Source: Sphaerisporangium cinnabarinum (GTDB lineage: Bacteria; Actinomycetota; Actinomycetes; Actinomycetales; Cellulomonadaceae). From it: a DNA stretch of 64,000 bases. The notes under the pieces were generated by a model. It did no database searches. It saw nothing but the letters and a program-made list of their open reading frames with translations, and was not told where the DNA came from. Location of the stretch: the NCBI GenBank assembly GCA_003052455.1, contig QAPD01000004.1, forward strand, positions 124,001 to 188,000. The letters run 5' to 3'. The translations under genes and the position numbers were made by a program. Positions 9,671 to 18,456 of this stretch are shown here, one piece after another. Positions within the stretch are counted from its first letter, which is position 1. Each line of letters opens with the position of its first letter.

Positions 9671-10627
9671 TCGAGCTGCTCAGCGAAGACGTTTGGCGGG
9701 GATGGCGGTCAAGGATCTTTCTCGTCCGATCTTCGTAGCCGTCGCTTACGTCGGGCGTCACGCCCATGAGGTGCTGTCTCTCGAGGTCGGGGACCGCCTG
9801 GTCTGCGACGGTAGCGACGCGAATCTGCACGCAGGTGCCGACTCCCCCGCCTCGCTGCAGTACTACGTCGATCGAGGAGCTGAGTGCTGGAGCCTTCCCG
9901 GCCTCCACGCGAAGGTCCTCGTCGTCGGCATGCAACGACGGCAGGCGATCGTGGGCTCGGCGAACCTGTCGCGTCGCTCGCGTGACGATCTCGGCGAGGC
10001 GGCCATCCGTACGGACGATCCCGACGTCGTCAGCGCCCTCGATGAGCAGCTCGCGTACTGGATCGCTCAGGCTGAGAAGATCGACCAAGTGTGGCTCGAC
10101 CGAGCGGCGGCCTCGTACAAGCCGCCTCCGACGGCTGGACCAGGACGGACCGCCCGCAGCCGCGTAGAGGCGCCCGCATGTGGCTGACTCATGCTGAAGA
10201 CATCCACGAGTAGCCGTCCAAGGCCGCTCGCGCGGCTGAAGCGGCCACGTGGGCGAACCTCCAGCGCGGCTTCGAAACCGTCGAGATCTTCCGTCTGTCC
10301 CCAGGAGACGCCGACCGCGTTCGCGTGAACGACGTGATGGTCCGTGCCGTGAAGAAGCGGGGAGCGACACAGCCGCACGCTTCCCGCAAGGTCGATCCGT
10401 GGGCCGTCGTGACCCAGGTGATGCAAGGGCGTCGGCGCGCGGCGCCTGAGGCGATCCTCGTGTCGCGGTGGACCGAGGGTTGATCCCGTCCGAGTGTGAA
10501 GCAGGTGCGCGAGGCCGTGGCATCGTCCGGACATCAGATCCGTTGGGACGCGGAAGCGCCGCTCGAACCGGGAGCCGTCACCGACGCGGTCTGGCGCCTC
10601 TTCTCGGGAGAGAGTGGAGCCGCCTGA
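9667..10627 (+). pseudogene. Phospholipase D-like nuclease (DrmC-like), multiply disrupted
   Basis: Translation pieces in three frames together look like one PLD-family protein of about 320 residues. The start GTG at 9667 overlaps the previous stop and reads VIELLSEDVWRGW before frame 1 hits a stop. From about 9693 another frame continues with VAVAYVGRHAHEVL, then the single HKD-type motif LHAKVLVVG with GSANLSRRS, ending at TGA 10185-10187. A third frame (from 10178) carries WANLQRGFETVEIFRLSPGD and DPWAVVTQVMQGRRRAA but is interrupted by TAG at 10211-10213 and TGA at 10481-10483 before the natural end at 10627. Two frameshifts and two stops make expression of a complete protein unlikely. 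A fragment of 164 residues (9693-10187) could still be made and retains the HxK motif. PLD-like DrmC is the usual last gene of DISARM. Confidence 0.7.
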
Positions 10628-10701
10628 CGAGGACGCGAGTCATCTTCACAACTCGATCACTGACGCCGCTCGGCGTGCCAGGACGAGTGAGGTTCTCTAC
10701 G

Positions 10702-11796
10702 TCAGCTGGCGGGACTCTCCGCCTCCTGCCAGAACCCCTCGTCGATCGCGATGGGGTCGTCGTCAAGGGCACCCGGATCGCCGAACCGCTCGACGACGGG
10801 GATATCACGGTTGTCCGCAAGGTGAGGGTACTTCGCCAGCAGGAAGCGCCGCCGGTAGGCGATGTCGGCCGAATCGACGACCGCCTCCAGAGTTGACCAA
10901 TTCATGGTCGCTCCGACGACGACGCCGGCCACCGGGAGCAACTTGCCCAGGGACCGTTGGGTGAACCGGATGGACAGTCGGGCTGCGATGTCCCTTGCGA
11001 CCCTGACGAGGATCGATTCGCTGAGCTGCTTCCACGTCGAGCCCCTGATGAGCAACTGCGTAAGCCGAGCGATGTCCGTGAACGCGGCCTGCTTGGCGGC
11101 CGTCGAGCTCGCCGTCCCCAGGTTGATGACCGAGTTGACGAAGACCTTTTCCTCCGGCCTCTCGGGGTCGAATCCGTACGACAGCGCCACGACGCCGACC
11201 GCTCGAGAGGCGAGCCCGATGACAGCTGCCACGTCCGTCGCCATCGCGCCTACGACGACGGCGCCGCCCGGTCCGGATCCCACCCCTGTTCCGACTCCGA
11301 CCTCACCGCCGGTGATGGCCAATCCTGCTGTTGCGCCCGACGCAGCGCCGAGTCCGGCGTACAACAGGTCGAGGTTCCTCCCCTTGACCCGGTCGATCTG
11401 CTCCAGGTCGAGGCTCCGGATATCTGCCAACGTCTCGACTGCATGTCCGCGCTTGACGTGCTTGGCAACCACGCTGTCGGGAGAAAGGCCGATGCGGCTC
11501 ACCCGTGTCACAGTCTTTCCCGCCGACTCCAGCACCTCGCCCGCCCAGGCGGCGGACTGCTTGCGCACATCCTCCGGGACGGCGTTTTTGACGCGCTCCA
11601 CCGCACTCTTGACCGAACCACCCGCCTTGACGAGACGGGGCGAACGCCGAGCGACCTCCGCCGCCTTGGCCGCGGCGGCTCGTGCAGCGTCTGCCGACTT
11701 CTCCTCGATGAACCGACTGGCCTTTCTCGTCGCTCGGGCGTTGCCGTCGACGAGGTCCTGCCACGCGCGCTTCTCATATTCAGTCGGCTGCTCCAC
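10702..11796 (-). CDS. EcsC-family protein, 364 aa
   Basis: Resembles EcsC-domain proteins: an Ala/Lys/Arg-rich helical N-terminus (residues 1-110, QPTEYEKRAWQDLVDGNA onward), then a glycine- and alanine-rich hydrophobic core (GLGAASGATAGLAI, ATDVAAVIGLASRAVGVVAL) and a C-terminal half with LPVAGVVVGATMNW. It is likely membrane-associated. The function of the family is poorly known. The frame stays open upstream, but the GTG at 11796 is chosen because upstream residues are low-quality Arg/Pro-rich sequence. It is the only gene on the minus strand within this stretch of the defence island, sitting between the broken PLD gene and the large helicase, and is divergent from the latter by 143 bases. 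It may be inserted cargo or an accessory component. Confidence 0.65.
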   Translation of the reverse strand: MEQPTEYEKRAWQDLVDGNARATRKASRFIEEKSADAARAAAAKAAEVARRSPRLVKAGGSVKSAVERVKNAVPEDVRKQSAAWAGEVLESAGKTVTRVSRIGLSPDSVVAKHVKRGHAVETLADIRSLDLEQIDRVKGRNLDLLYAGLGAASGATAGLAITGGEVGVGTGVGSGPGGAVVVGAMATDVAAVIGLASRAVGVVALSYGFDPERPEEKVFVNSVINLGTASSTAAKQAAFTDIARLTQLLIRGSTWKQLSESILVRVARDIAARLSIRFTQRSLGKLLPVAGVVVGATMNWSTLEAVVDSADIAYRRRFLLAKYPHLADNRDIPVVERFGDPGALDDDPIAIDEGFWQEAESPAS

Positions 11797-11939
11797 GGGC
11801 AGATACTGGCAGACCCGTCGCAGTCTCTGCGTCGGTCGCGTGGAATTCACCCGCGGACGGTCACAGCCGAGTCGGCGATGCACCCGTGCGATCGCCACGG
11901 CTCCGGCAAGTTGCTCGAAAAATCTGGGAAACTGCCCCG
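11797..11939. promoter_or_regulatory. Divergent promoter region between EcsC gene and large helicase gene
   Basis: Because the EcsC-family gene points the other way, the 2165-residue helicase cannot be read through from the upstream defence genes without crossing antisense DNA. Both genes therefore must start transcription in this 143-base interval. It contains a relatively AT-rich patch (TTGCTCGAAAAATCTGGGAA, about 11911-11930). I cannot assign individual boxes with confidence. Confidence 0.35.
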
Positions 11940-14900
11940 GTGAGCGAGCTCCTTCCGGTGTCCCAGGCCGAGTCCCTGCGCGCGGCCTTGCTGGAGTACC
12001 TCGGCACGACGTTCGCCCTCGCCGATGCGAGCACGCGCGCGTCGCTGGAGGATTTCCTCCGCTCACCAAAGACCGGCTTGTTCCGCGGCCCCTACGTGCG
12101 GCTGCGACTGCCGTTCCGTCCGGCGGACGAGGGGTGGCGCTCCTCGCTCGACTGGTACGGCGGATACCCGTCGCCATACGGCCACCAGGCGGCGGCGTTC
12201 CAGCGGCTGTCGTCCCTCGGTCCCGACGGATCGCTGCGCCGGCCCCAGCCCACCCTGGTGACGACGGGCACGGGCTCGGGCAAGACGGAGTCGTTCCTCT
12301 ACCCGATCCTCGACCACGTGCTGCGGGCCAAGCGGGCCGGCCTGGGTGGCATCAAGGCGCTCATCCTCTACCCGATGAACGCGCTGGCGAACGACCAGGC
12401 CAAGCGCCTCACCGAGCTGCTCACGTCGCAGCCCGAGCTGAGCGGCGTGACCGCCGCCCTGTACACGGGCGAGCAGGGCATCAGGCGCACCAAGGTCACG
12501 ACGGCGGGCCTCATCAACGAGCGCGCAGTCATCCGTGATTCGCCGCCGGACATCCTGCTGACCAACTACAAGATGCTCGACCAGCTGCTGCTGCGGCGCG
12601 AGGACGCGAACCTGTGGTCCGTGAGCGCGCGCTCCCTGCAGTACCTGGTGCTCGACGAGTTCCACACGTACGACGGCGCCCAAGGCACTGACGTCGCCAT
12701 GCTCGTGCGGCGGCTGGGTCTCGCACTGAAGGCCCACTGGCCCACGGACGTCGACGAGCGGACCGCGGCGGGGCTCACCGAGGCCGACGCCGCGCGTCCG
12801 CTCGGGTCGGTCACGCCCGTCGCGACGTCCGCGACGCTGGGCGACGAGGGCGACCCGTCGGCGATGCTGGACTTCGCGCGCACCGTGTTCGGCGAGGAAT
12901 TCACCGCGGAGTCGGTCGTCACGGAGTCGCGCCTCTCGCTCGACGAGTGGGTGGGCGACGCTCCGGCCACGGTCGAGGCCCGAGGCCTGCGGCCGGTCGA
13001 CGTGGACGTCGTCGTTGCACGAGCCCTGCTCGACGACCTCGCCGGGACCGACCCGACCGACCCCGACGCGCTCACCCGGACGGTGCTGTGCCACCTGTAC
13101 CGCGAGGGCTCCGGGGAGGCCGGGTACGTCGATCCCACCTCCGCACGACCCGACCTGTCGGGCGACTCCGACGATGACCTCCTCACGCTCGCGAAGGCGC
13201 ATCCGCTCGTTGCCGGCGAGCGTGGCGTGGCCCGGCTCGCCGAGCGTGCCGTCGACCTCTCCCTACTCGTCGGCCAGGTGCTCCCGCCGTCGTCGGACCC
13301 GTCGTGGCCGGTGCTTGCCGAGCAGACGCTCACCGCGGTGCTCTCGGCGCTGTCGCACCTCCGCAAGGCGAACGGTCGGAGCGCGCTGTCGGTCGACGTG
13401 CACCTGTGGACGCGTGAGCTGACCCGTCTCAACCGCACCACGGCGGGCGTCGCGCAGTTCCGCTGGCAGGACGACGTCGTCGTCGTGCAAGACGCAGACG
13501 ACGACGGCACCGGTGACGAGACGCGGGCGTTCCCCGCCCTGTACTGCCGGCACTGCGGCCGCTCCGGCTGGGGCGTCGCCCTCGCGCCGACCGGCACCGA
13601 CCTGGACACGCACGACGACGACATCCGTGGCCGCCATCTGCGTGGCGACGAGCGGTTCCGCGCACTCGTCCACGCACCCGCCGAGGGCGAGCGTGCCGAG
13701 TCCGGCGAGAAGGTCGACGGTCTGTGGTGGTTCCTCGTCGGTCAGCGCCGCCTCGTCTCGACACCGCCGGACGGCGACGACACCGACGCGGGCGTCCTGC
13801 CCGTCCTCGCGCACCCCATGGACGACGGAGGTGCGAAGCCCTCGAAGGACGACGACTGCCCGTCCTGCGGGCAGAAGGACGGCATCCGGTTCCTCGGCTC
13901 GGCGACCGCGACCCTGCTGTCGGTGTCGCTGTCCAGCCTCTTCAGCACGGCCGGGCTCGACCCGGCCGAGAAGAAGGCGCTCGTCTTCACCGACTCGGTG
14001 CAGGACGCCGCGCACCGCGCGGGGTTCGTGCAGTCCCGTTCCCACGCCCTCACGCTTCGCGCGGTCATGCGGCACGCCGTCGGCGACGAACCCGTCGATC
14101 TCGACACCCTGGTCGACCGCATCATCGCCGAGGCCGGCGACGACGGGAGGAAGCGGTACCGGCTCCTCCCCCCGGAGCTCGCCGAGCGCGAGAAGTTCGC
14201 ACCGTTTTGGCAGGCGGAGTCGTGGGCCAAGGTCCACCACACCGTGCGTCGGCGTGTCCGCCGCCGCCTGCTGCTCGACGTTCTGATGGAGCACGGCCTG
14301 CGCTCCGCCGTCGGCCGCACGCTCGAGGCGACCGGCACGCTCGTGGCCGAGGTGCGCGCCGACCCGCACGTGCTGCTCACGGCGGCTCGGGCAGCCCTCG
14401 ACGAGGCCGACCGGCAAGGCGTCCTCCACGGCTTCGCGCCCACCGACACGGAGCTCCGCGCCTGGGCGCGTGGCGTGCTGGAGCACATGCGGATCCGCGG
14501 CGCGATCGATCACGAGTGGTTCCAGAAGTTCCGCGAGGAGGACGGCAACCGGTGGTGGATCACCGGTGGACGACGACGCCACGAGGGGATGCCCGGCTAC
14601 GGCAAGGGAAGCAGTGCGCCGGGGTTCCCGCGCGTCGGAGGGGCGGTCTCCTCGGGCGCAGGTGCCCAGGCCGCGGGCGACGACCTCGAACCCGTCGGTT
14701 CTGCCCGTGGCTGGTACGCCGCCTGGACGCACAAGTGCCTGCACGTCGACAAGACGGAGGCCGCGACGTTCGCCCGGCTGCTCATGAAGCAGCTCGCGCG
14801 CCTCGACGTCGTCGGCACGCTCCTGTCGTCGTCGGGGGCCACGACGTACCACCTCGCGCCGCGGGACGTCGCCGTGCAGGTAGCAGCACCGGACGCCCTC

Positions 14901-17900
14901 GGCGACGGTGACCTGTGCCTGGAGTGCACCGACTGCGGCTCCACCGTGCCCGCGACGGCCACCGTCGTCGACCAGCTCGACGGCGCCCCGTGCCTCGTCG
15001 CACGCTGCACCGGACGCCTGCGCCGGCACGCGATCGCGGACAACTTCTACCGCCAGATGTACGAGGACTCAGACCCGGCGCGCGTCGTCGCGCGCGAGCA
15101 CACCTCCATGCTGGAGGACGACGTACGGCTCGCCTACGAGACGGCCTTCAAGTCGGACCGGCCCGCGCCCGACGCCCCGAACGTCCTCGTGGCTACCCCG
15201 ACGCTCGAGATGGGCATCGACATCGGCGACCTCTCGGCCGTCATGCTGTCCTCGCTGCCCCGCACCGTCGCGTCGTACCTGCAACGCGTCGGACGCGCAG
15301 GCCGCCTCACCGGCAACGCGCTCGCCCTCGCGTTCGTCACCGCGCGCGGCGACCAGCTCCCCCGCTTCACGGATCCCGGCAGCGTCGTCAACGGCGCCGT
15401 GCGACCGCCCGCCACCTACCTCGACGCCGAGGAGATCCTGCGCCGGCAGTACGTCGCGTCCGTCGCCGACGAGATGGCTCGCCGGCCCGACGCGCCGCAC
15501 CCACGCACGGCCGCCGACGCGCTCGGCAGCAGCGAGCCCGGCTCGTTCCTCGGCGAGCTGATCGCCCTGTCCGAGTCCGAAGGCCCCGCGCTGCTCGACC
15601 GGTTCTTGGACGGGTTCGCCGACGTCTCCGACGCCGTGAAGGACAGCCTCCGTTCATGGGCTCTGCCCGCCGTCGCCCCCTCCGGCGAGAGCGTCCCCTC
15701 CGAGCTGGCACGACGAGCGCACTCCGCATCGATCGCCTGGAGAGCGCGTATGGAGACCCTCGCGCACCGCGAAAAGGAGATCCAGACGGCGATCAACGCG
15801 GCCGACGGGCTGCGCATCAAGGCCGACTCGCCTGCCGCGACGAGCGACGACGAGCGCGCGCTGCGTACCGCCCAGGCGGCGCTCAAGCTCACCCAGTACC
15901 AGAAGGGAAAGGCGTCCACCGAGCACTGGGTGGGCGTGCTGGAGGAGCACGGCCTGCTGCCCAACTACACGTTGCTGGACGACTCCGTGGCGCTCGAGGT
16001 CTCGCTGTCCTGGGTCGACCCCGACTCGCAGGAGTACCGCACCGAGCAGATGGAGCTGGGCCGCGGGTCCGCCCAGGCACTGCGTGACTTCGCGCCCGGC
16101 TCCACCTTCTACGCCCGTGGGTACGCCATCGCCATCGACGCGCTCGACCTCGGCCGGGACGACGACGCCGTCCGCACCTGGGCATGCTGCCCGCGCTGCG
16201 GCTACGCGCAGGACGTCACCGACGCCGACGTGCCGGGCGGCAGCGCTGCACTGTCGTCGTGCCCGCGCTGCGGTGCCCCCGGGATCGCCGACGTCGCCCA
16301 GCGGGTCGAGGTCGTCGAGCTCAAGCGTGTGTCCTCCGTCATCCGGCGGGAGGAGGCGACCATCGACGACCGCCACGACGAGCGCGAGCGCGAACGCTTC
16401 ACGATCCGCACGCTCGCCGACGTAGACCCGGCCGCCGTCACACGCCAGTGGTTCGTCAAGGACTACGGGTTCGGCGCCCGGTACCAGCGCGAGATGATCG
16501 TGCGCTGGCTCAACCTGGGCAAGGCGTCCGCGCAGGGCGCCACCGTGGAGCTCGCCGGGCAGCCGCACGACGTCGCGCTGTTCCGCGTCTGCGAGCGGTG
16601 CGGCAAGCTCGACACCTCCACCGGGGCCAACCGCGCGTCCGAACACCGACCGTGGTGCCCGTTGCGGAAGGCGACGAGCGAGAGGGTCCGCACCGTCGCT
16701 CTCGCTCGGTCGCTCACCACCGAAGGTCTGGTGCTACGGCTGCCGGAGTCGATCACGATCGGCGACGACTTCTCGCTCCCGTCGCTGCGCGCCGCCTTGC
16801 TGCTCGCGCTGCGCATCCGGATCGGCGGCGACCCGGACCACCTGGAGGTCACGGACGTCGTCGACCCGAGCCCTGCCGCCGACAGCCCCGCCGAGGCGCT
16901 GCTGCTGCACGACGTCGTACGCGGCGGCACCGGCTACCTCGCCGAGCTCGCCGACCACGACGCGGTCTGGGTCATGCTGCGGGACGCCTGGCAGCACCTC
17001 GAGGAGTGCCCCTGCCAGCGCGACGGCAAGCTCGCCTGCGAGCGGTGCCTGCTCCCCCACGCCGCTCCGCACCAGGTGGGGCACGTCTCACGCGCCACCG
17101 CTGCGCGACACCTCAAGTCGATCCTGCTCGGCAGAGCTCAGATCGACCCCGACGACGAGGTGCCCGCCGCCAGCCCGTGGTCGGTCACGGTGGACGAGCC
17201 GGCCGTCGTCGACCCGGAGTCGCACATCGAGCTGCTCTTCCGCAAGGTGCTGCGCGAGCGCCTCGAGAAGATGGGATCGACCATCACCGAGAAGCCGGGC
17301 CCGGCCGGCAACACGTGGTCCGTCACCATGCCGGGTGGCGCGCACTGGCGGCTCGAACCCCAGGTTCTCGTCGCCCAGGCCGGGACCAAGCCCGACTTCG
17401 TGCTGCGCAGCGACCGCCCTGACGTGCCTCCCACAGCGATCTACACCGACGGCTGGCAGTTCCATGCATCCCCGGCGGTCAACCGGCTTGCCGACGACGC
17501 GACCAAGCGCCAGGCACTGAGGGACCTCGGCTACCAGGTACTGGCCTTCACCTGGGAGGACCTCGACGGTGCGCACCCCGCCACGACCCACGTGCCGTGG
17601 CTGCACCCGCAGGCGACTGCGGCGGTGCTGAGCGAGGCGAAGGACTTGCTGTCGCGCGCGACCGTCGCTCTGGTGGCCCGCCCGGCCCTCGACCTCCTGC
17701 TGGACTGGATTCAGCGCCCGGACCGCCATGGCCGAGCACAGCTCGCCCGGTGGTTGCCGCTCCTCGTAGCCCCGTCGTTGCAGGGCGGCGCGATCTCCGC
17801 CGAGATCGGGATGGATCAGGTCACGCTCGATGCACTCGACGGAGCCGGCCTCCCACCCGGGACGAAGTTCGGCGGCGTGTGGCACCAGGGCACGGTCGCG

Positions 17901-18437
17901 ATCGGTGTCCGGTCGTTCGTCGGCGAGTCGTTCGAGATCGCCGTCGTGCTCGACGACGCGGTCGATGCTCTCGGCCACGAGCAGAAGGCCTCGTGGTACG
18001 AGTGGCTGCGCCTGGCGAACCTGCTGAACTTCCGCGGGGACCTTCCGCTGCGGATCGTGACGCGATCGATGCTCATGGGGGCGACGCCTACCGTCCGAAC
18101 CTCCTCTGCCGAGGCCGAGGAGTCCAGCCGCGTCGAAGCCGAGCTGCAGGCACGGCTCGACGCGCACCCCGAGTGGCGCGCCGTGGCGGAGCTCGCGACG
18201 GCGGCGGAGCACGCGTTGCTCGTCGAGCTGGTCGACCTGGCCGGGGTCGGACTTGAAGCACCGACCATCGGCGACGAGATCGGCGATGGTGTCCCGCTGT
18301 CGTTGGCGTGGCCGGACCGTAAGGTGACGTTGCACGTCGAGGGGCTGGACCACGAGACCATCGCGGCCCTCCGCAGCGACGGGTGGACCGTCGTCGAACC
18401 TGAAGCTGCCGCAGTCCGCGCGGCACTGACCGTCTGA
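11940..18437 (+). CDS. DEAD/DEAH helicase with zinc ribbons, DUF1998 region and nuclease-like tail (DruE / DrmA-DrmB-like), 2165 aa
   Basis: A giant SF2 helicase. Walker A TTGTGSGKTES is near residue 110, motif Ia LILYPMNALANDQ follows, and the DExH box is LDEFHTYDGAQG near residue 238. The C-terminal RecA motifs TPTLEMGIDIGDLSAV and YLQRVGRAGR lie at about 1083-1122. Cys pairs suggest several zinc ribbons (CRHCG near 535, CPSCG near 640, CTDCG near 997, CCPRCG/CPRCG near 1415-1440, CERCG near 1550). A DUF1998-type end (CPCQRDGKLACERCLLPHAA) is near 1690. Residues about 1760-1880 (ESHIELLFRKVLRERL, KPDFVL, IYTDGWQFHA, QALRDLGYQVLAFTWEDL) look like a PD-(D/E)XK/Vsr-type fold. Size and layout match DruE of Druantia or a fused DrmA-DrmB. 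The start GTG at 11940 (VSELLPVSQAES) is chosen over an upstream in-frame codon that would lack homologous-looking sequence. Confidence 0.75.
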   Translation: MSELLPVSQAESLRAALLEYLGTTFALADASTRASLEDFLRSPKTGLFRGPYVRLRLPFRPADEGWRSSLDWYGGYPSPYGHQAAAFQRLSSLGPDGSLRRPQPTLVTTGTGSGKTESFLYPILDHVLRAKRAGLGGIKALILYPMNALANDQAKRLTELLTSQPELSGVTAALYTGEQGIRRTKVTTAGLINERAVIRDSPPDILLTNYKMLDQLLLRREDANLWSVSARSLQYLVLDEFHTYDGAQGTDVAMLVRRLGLALKAHWPTDVDERTAAGLTEADAARPLGSVTPVATSATLGDEGDPSAMLDFARTVFGEEFTAESVVTESRLSLDEWVGDAPATVEARGLRPVDVDVVVARALLDDLAGTDPTDPDALTRTVLCHLYREGSGEAGYVDPTSARPDLSGDSDDDLLTLAKAHPLVAGERGVARLAERAVDLSLLVGQVLPPSSDPSWPVLAEQTLTAVLSALSHLRKANGRSALSVDVHLWTRELTRLNRTTAGVAQFRWQDDVVVVQDADDDGTGDETRAFPALYCRHCGRSGWGVALAPTGTDLDTHDDDIRGRHLRGDERFRALVHAPAEGERAESGEKVDGLWWFLVGQRRLVSTPPDGDDTDAGVLPVLAHPMDDGGAKPSKDDDCPSCGQKDGIRFLGSATATLLSVSLSSLFSTAGLDPAEKKALVFTDSVQDAAHRAGFVQSRSHALTLRAVMRHAVGDEPVDLDTLVDRIIAEAGDDGRKRYRLLPPELAEREKFAPFWQAESWAKVHHTVRRRVRRRLLLDVLMEHGLRSAVGRTLEATGTLVAEVRADPHVLLTAARAALDEADRQGVLHGFAPTDTELRAWARGVLEHMRIRGAIDHEWFQKFREEDGNRWWITGGRRRHEGMPGYGKGSSAPGFPRVGGAVSSGAGAQAAGDDLEPVGSARGWYAAWTHKCLHVDKTEAATFARLLMKQLARLDVVGTLLSSSGATTYHLAPRDVAVQVAAPDALGDGDLCLECTDCGSTVPATATVVDQLDGAPCLVARCTGRLRRHAIADNFYRQMYEDSDPARVVAREHTSMLEDDVRLAYETAFKSDRPAPDAPNVLVATPTLEMGIDIGDLSAVMLSSLPRTVASYLQRVGRAGRLTGNALALAFVTARGDQLPRFTDPGSVVNGAVRPPATYLDAEEILRRQYVASVADEMARRPDAPHPRTAADALGSSEPGSFLGELIALSESEGPALLDRFLDGFADVSDAVKDSLRSWALPAVAPSGESVPSELARRAHSASIAWRARMETLAHREKEIQTAINAADGLRIKADSPAATSDDERALRTAQAALKLTQYQKGKASTEHWVGVLEEHGLLPNYTLLDDSVALEVSLSWVDPDSQEYRTEQMELGRGSAQALRDFAPGSTFYARGYAIAIDALDLGRDDDAVRTWACCPRCGYAQDVTDADVPGGSAALSSCPRCGAPGIADVAQRVEVVELKRVSSVIRREEATIDDRHDERERERFTIRTLADVDPAAVTRQWFVKDYGFGARYQREMIVRWLNLGKASAQGATVELAGQPHDVALFRVCERCGKLDTSTGANRASEHRPWCPLRKATSERVRTVALARSLTTEGLVLRLPESITIGDDFSLPSLRAALLLALRIRIGGDPDHLEVTDVVDPSPAADSPAEALLLHDVVRGGTGYLAELADHDAVWVMLRDAWQHLEECPCQRDGKLACERCLLPHAAPHQVGHVSRATAARHLKSILLGRAQIDPDDEVPAASPWSVTVDEPAVVDPESHIELLFRKVLRERLEKMGSTITEKPGPAGNTWSVTMPGGAHWRLEPQVLVAQAGTKPDFVLRSDRPDVPPTAIYTDGWQFHASPAVNRLADDATKRQALRDLGYQVLAFTWEDLDGAHPATTHVPWLHPQATAAVLSEAKDLLSRATVALVARPALDLLLDWIQRPDRHGRAQLARWLPLLVAPSLQGGAISAEIGMDQVTLDALDGAGLPPGTKFGGVWHQGTVAIGVRSFVGESFEIAVVLDDAVDALGHEQKASWYEWLRLANLLNFRGDLPLRIVTRSMLMGATPTVRTSSAEAEESSRVEAELQARLDAHPEWRAVAELATAAEHALLVELVDLAGVGLEAPTIGDEIGDGVPLSLAWPDRKVTLHVEGLDHETIAALRSDGWTVVEPEAAAVRAALTV

Positions 18438-18456
18438 AGACCGGAGACCACCACCG

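Noticed and set aside
9667-10187. Programmed frameshifting to express the PLD protein
   Set aside because: Two separate frame changes plus two in-frame stops further on and no slippery sequence or structure; decay is simpler.
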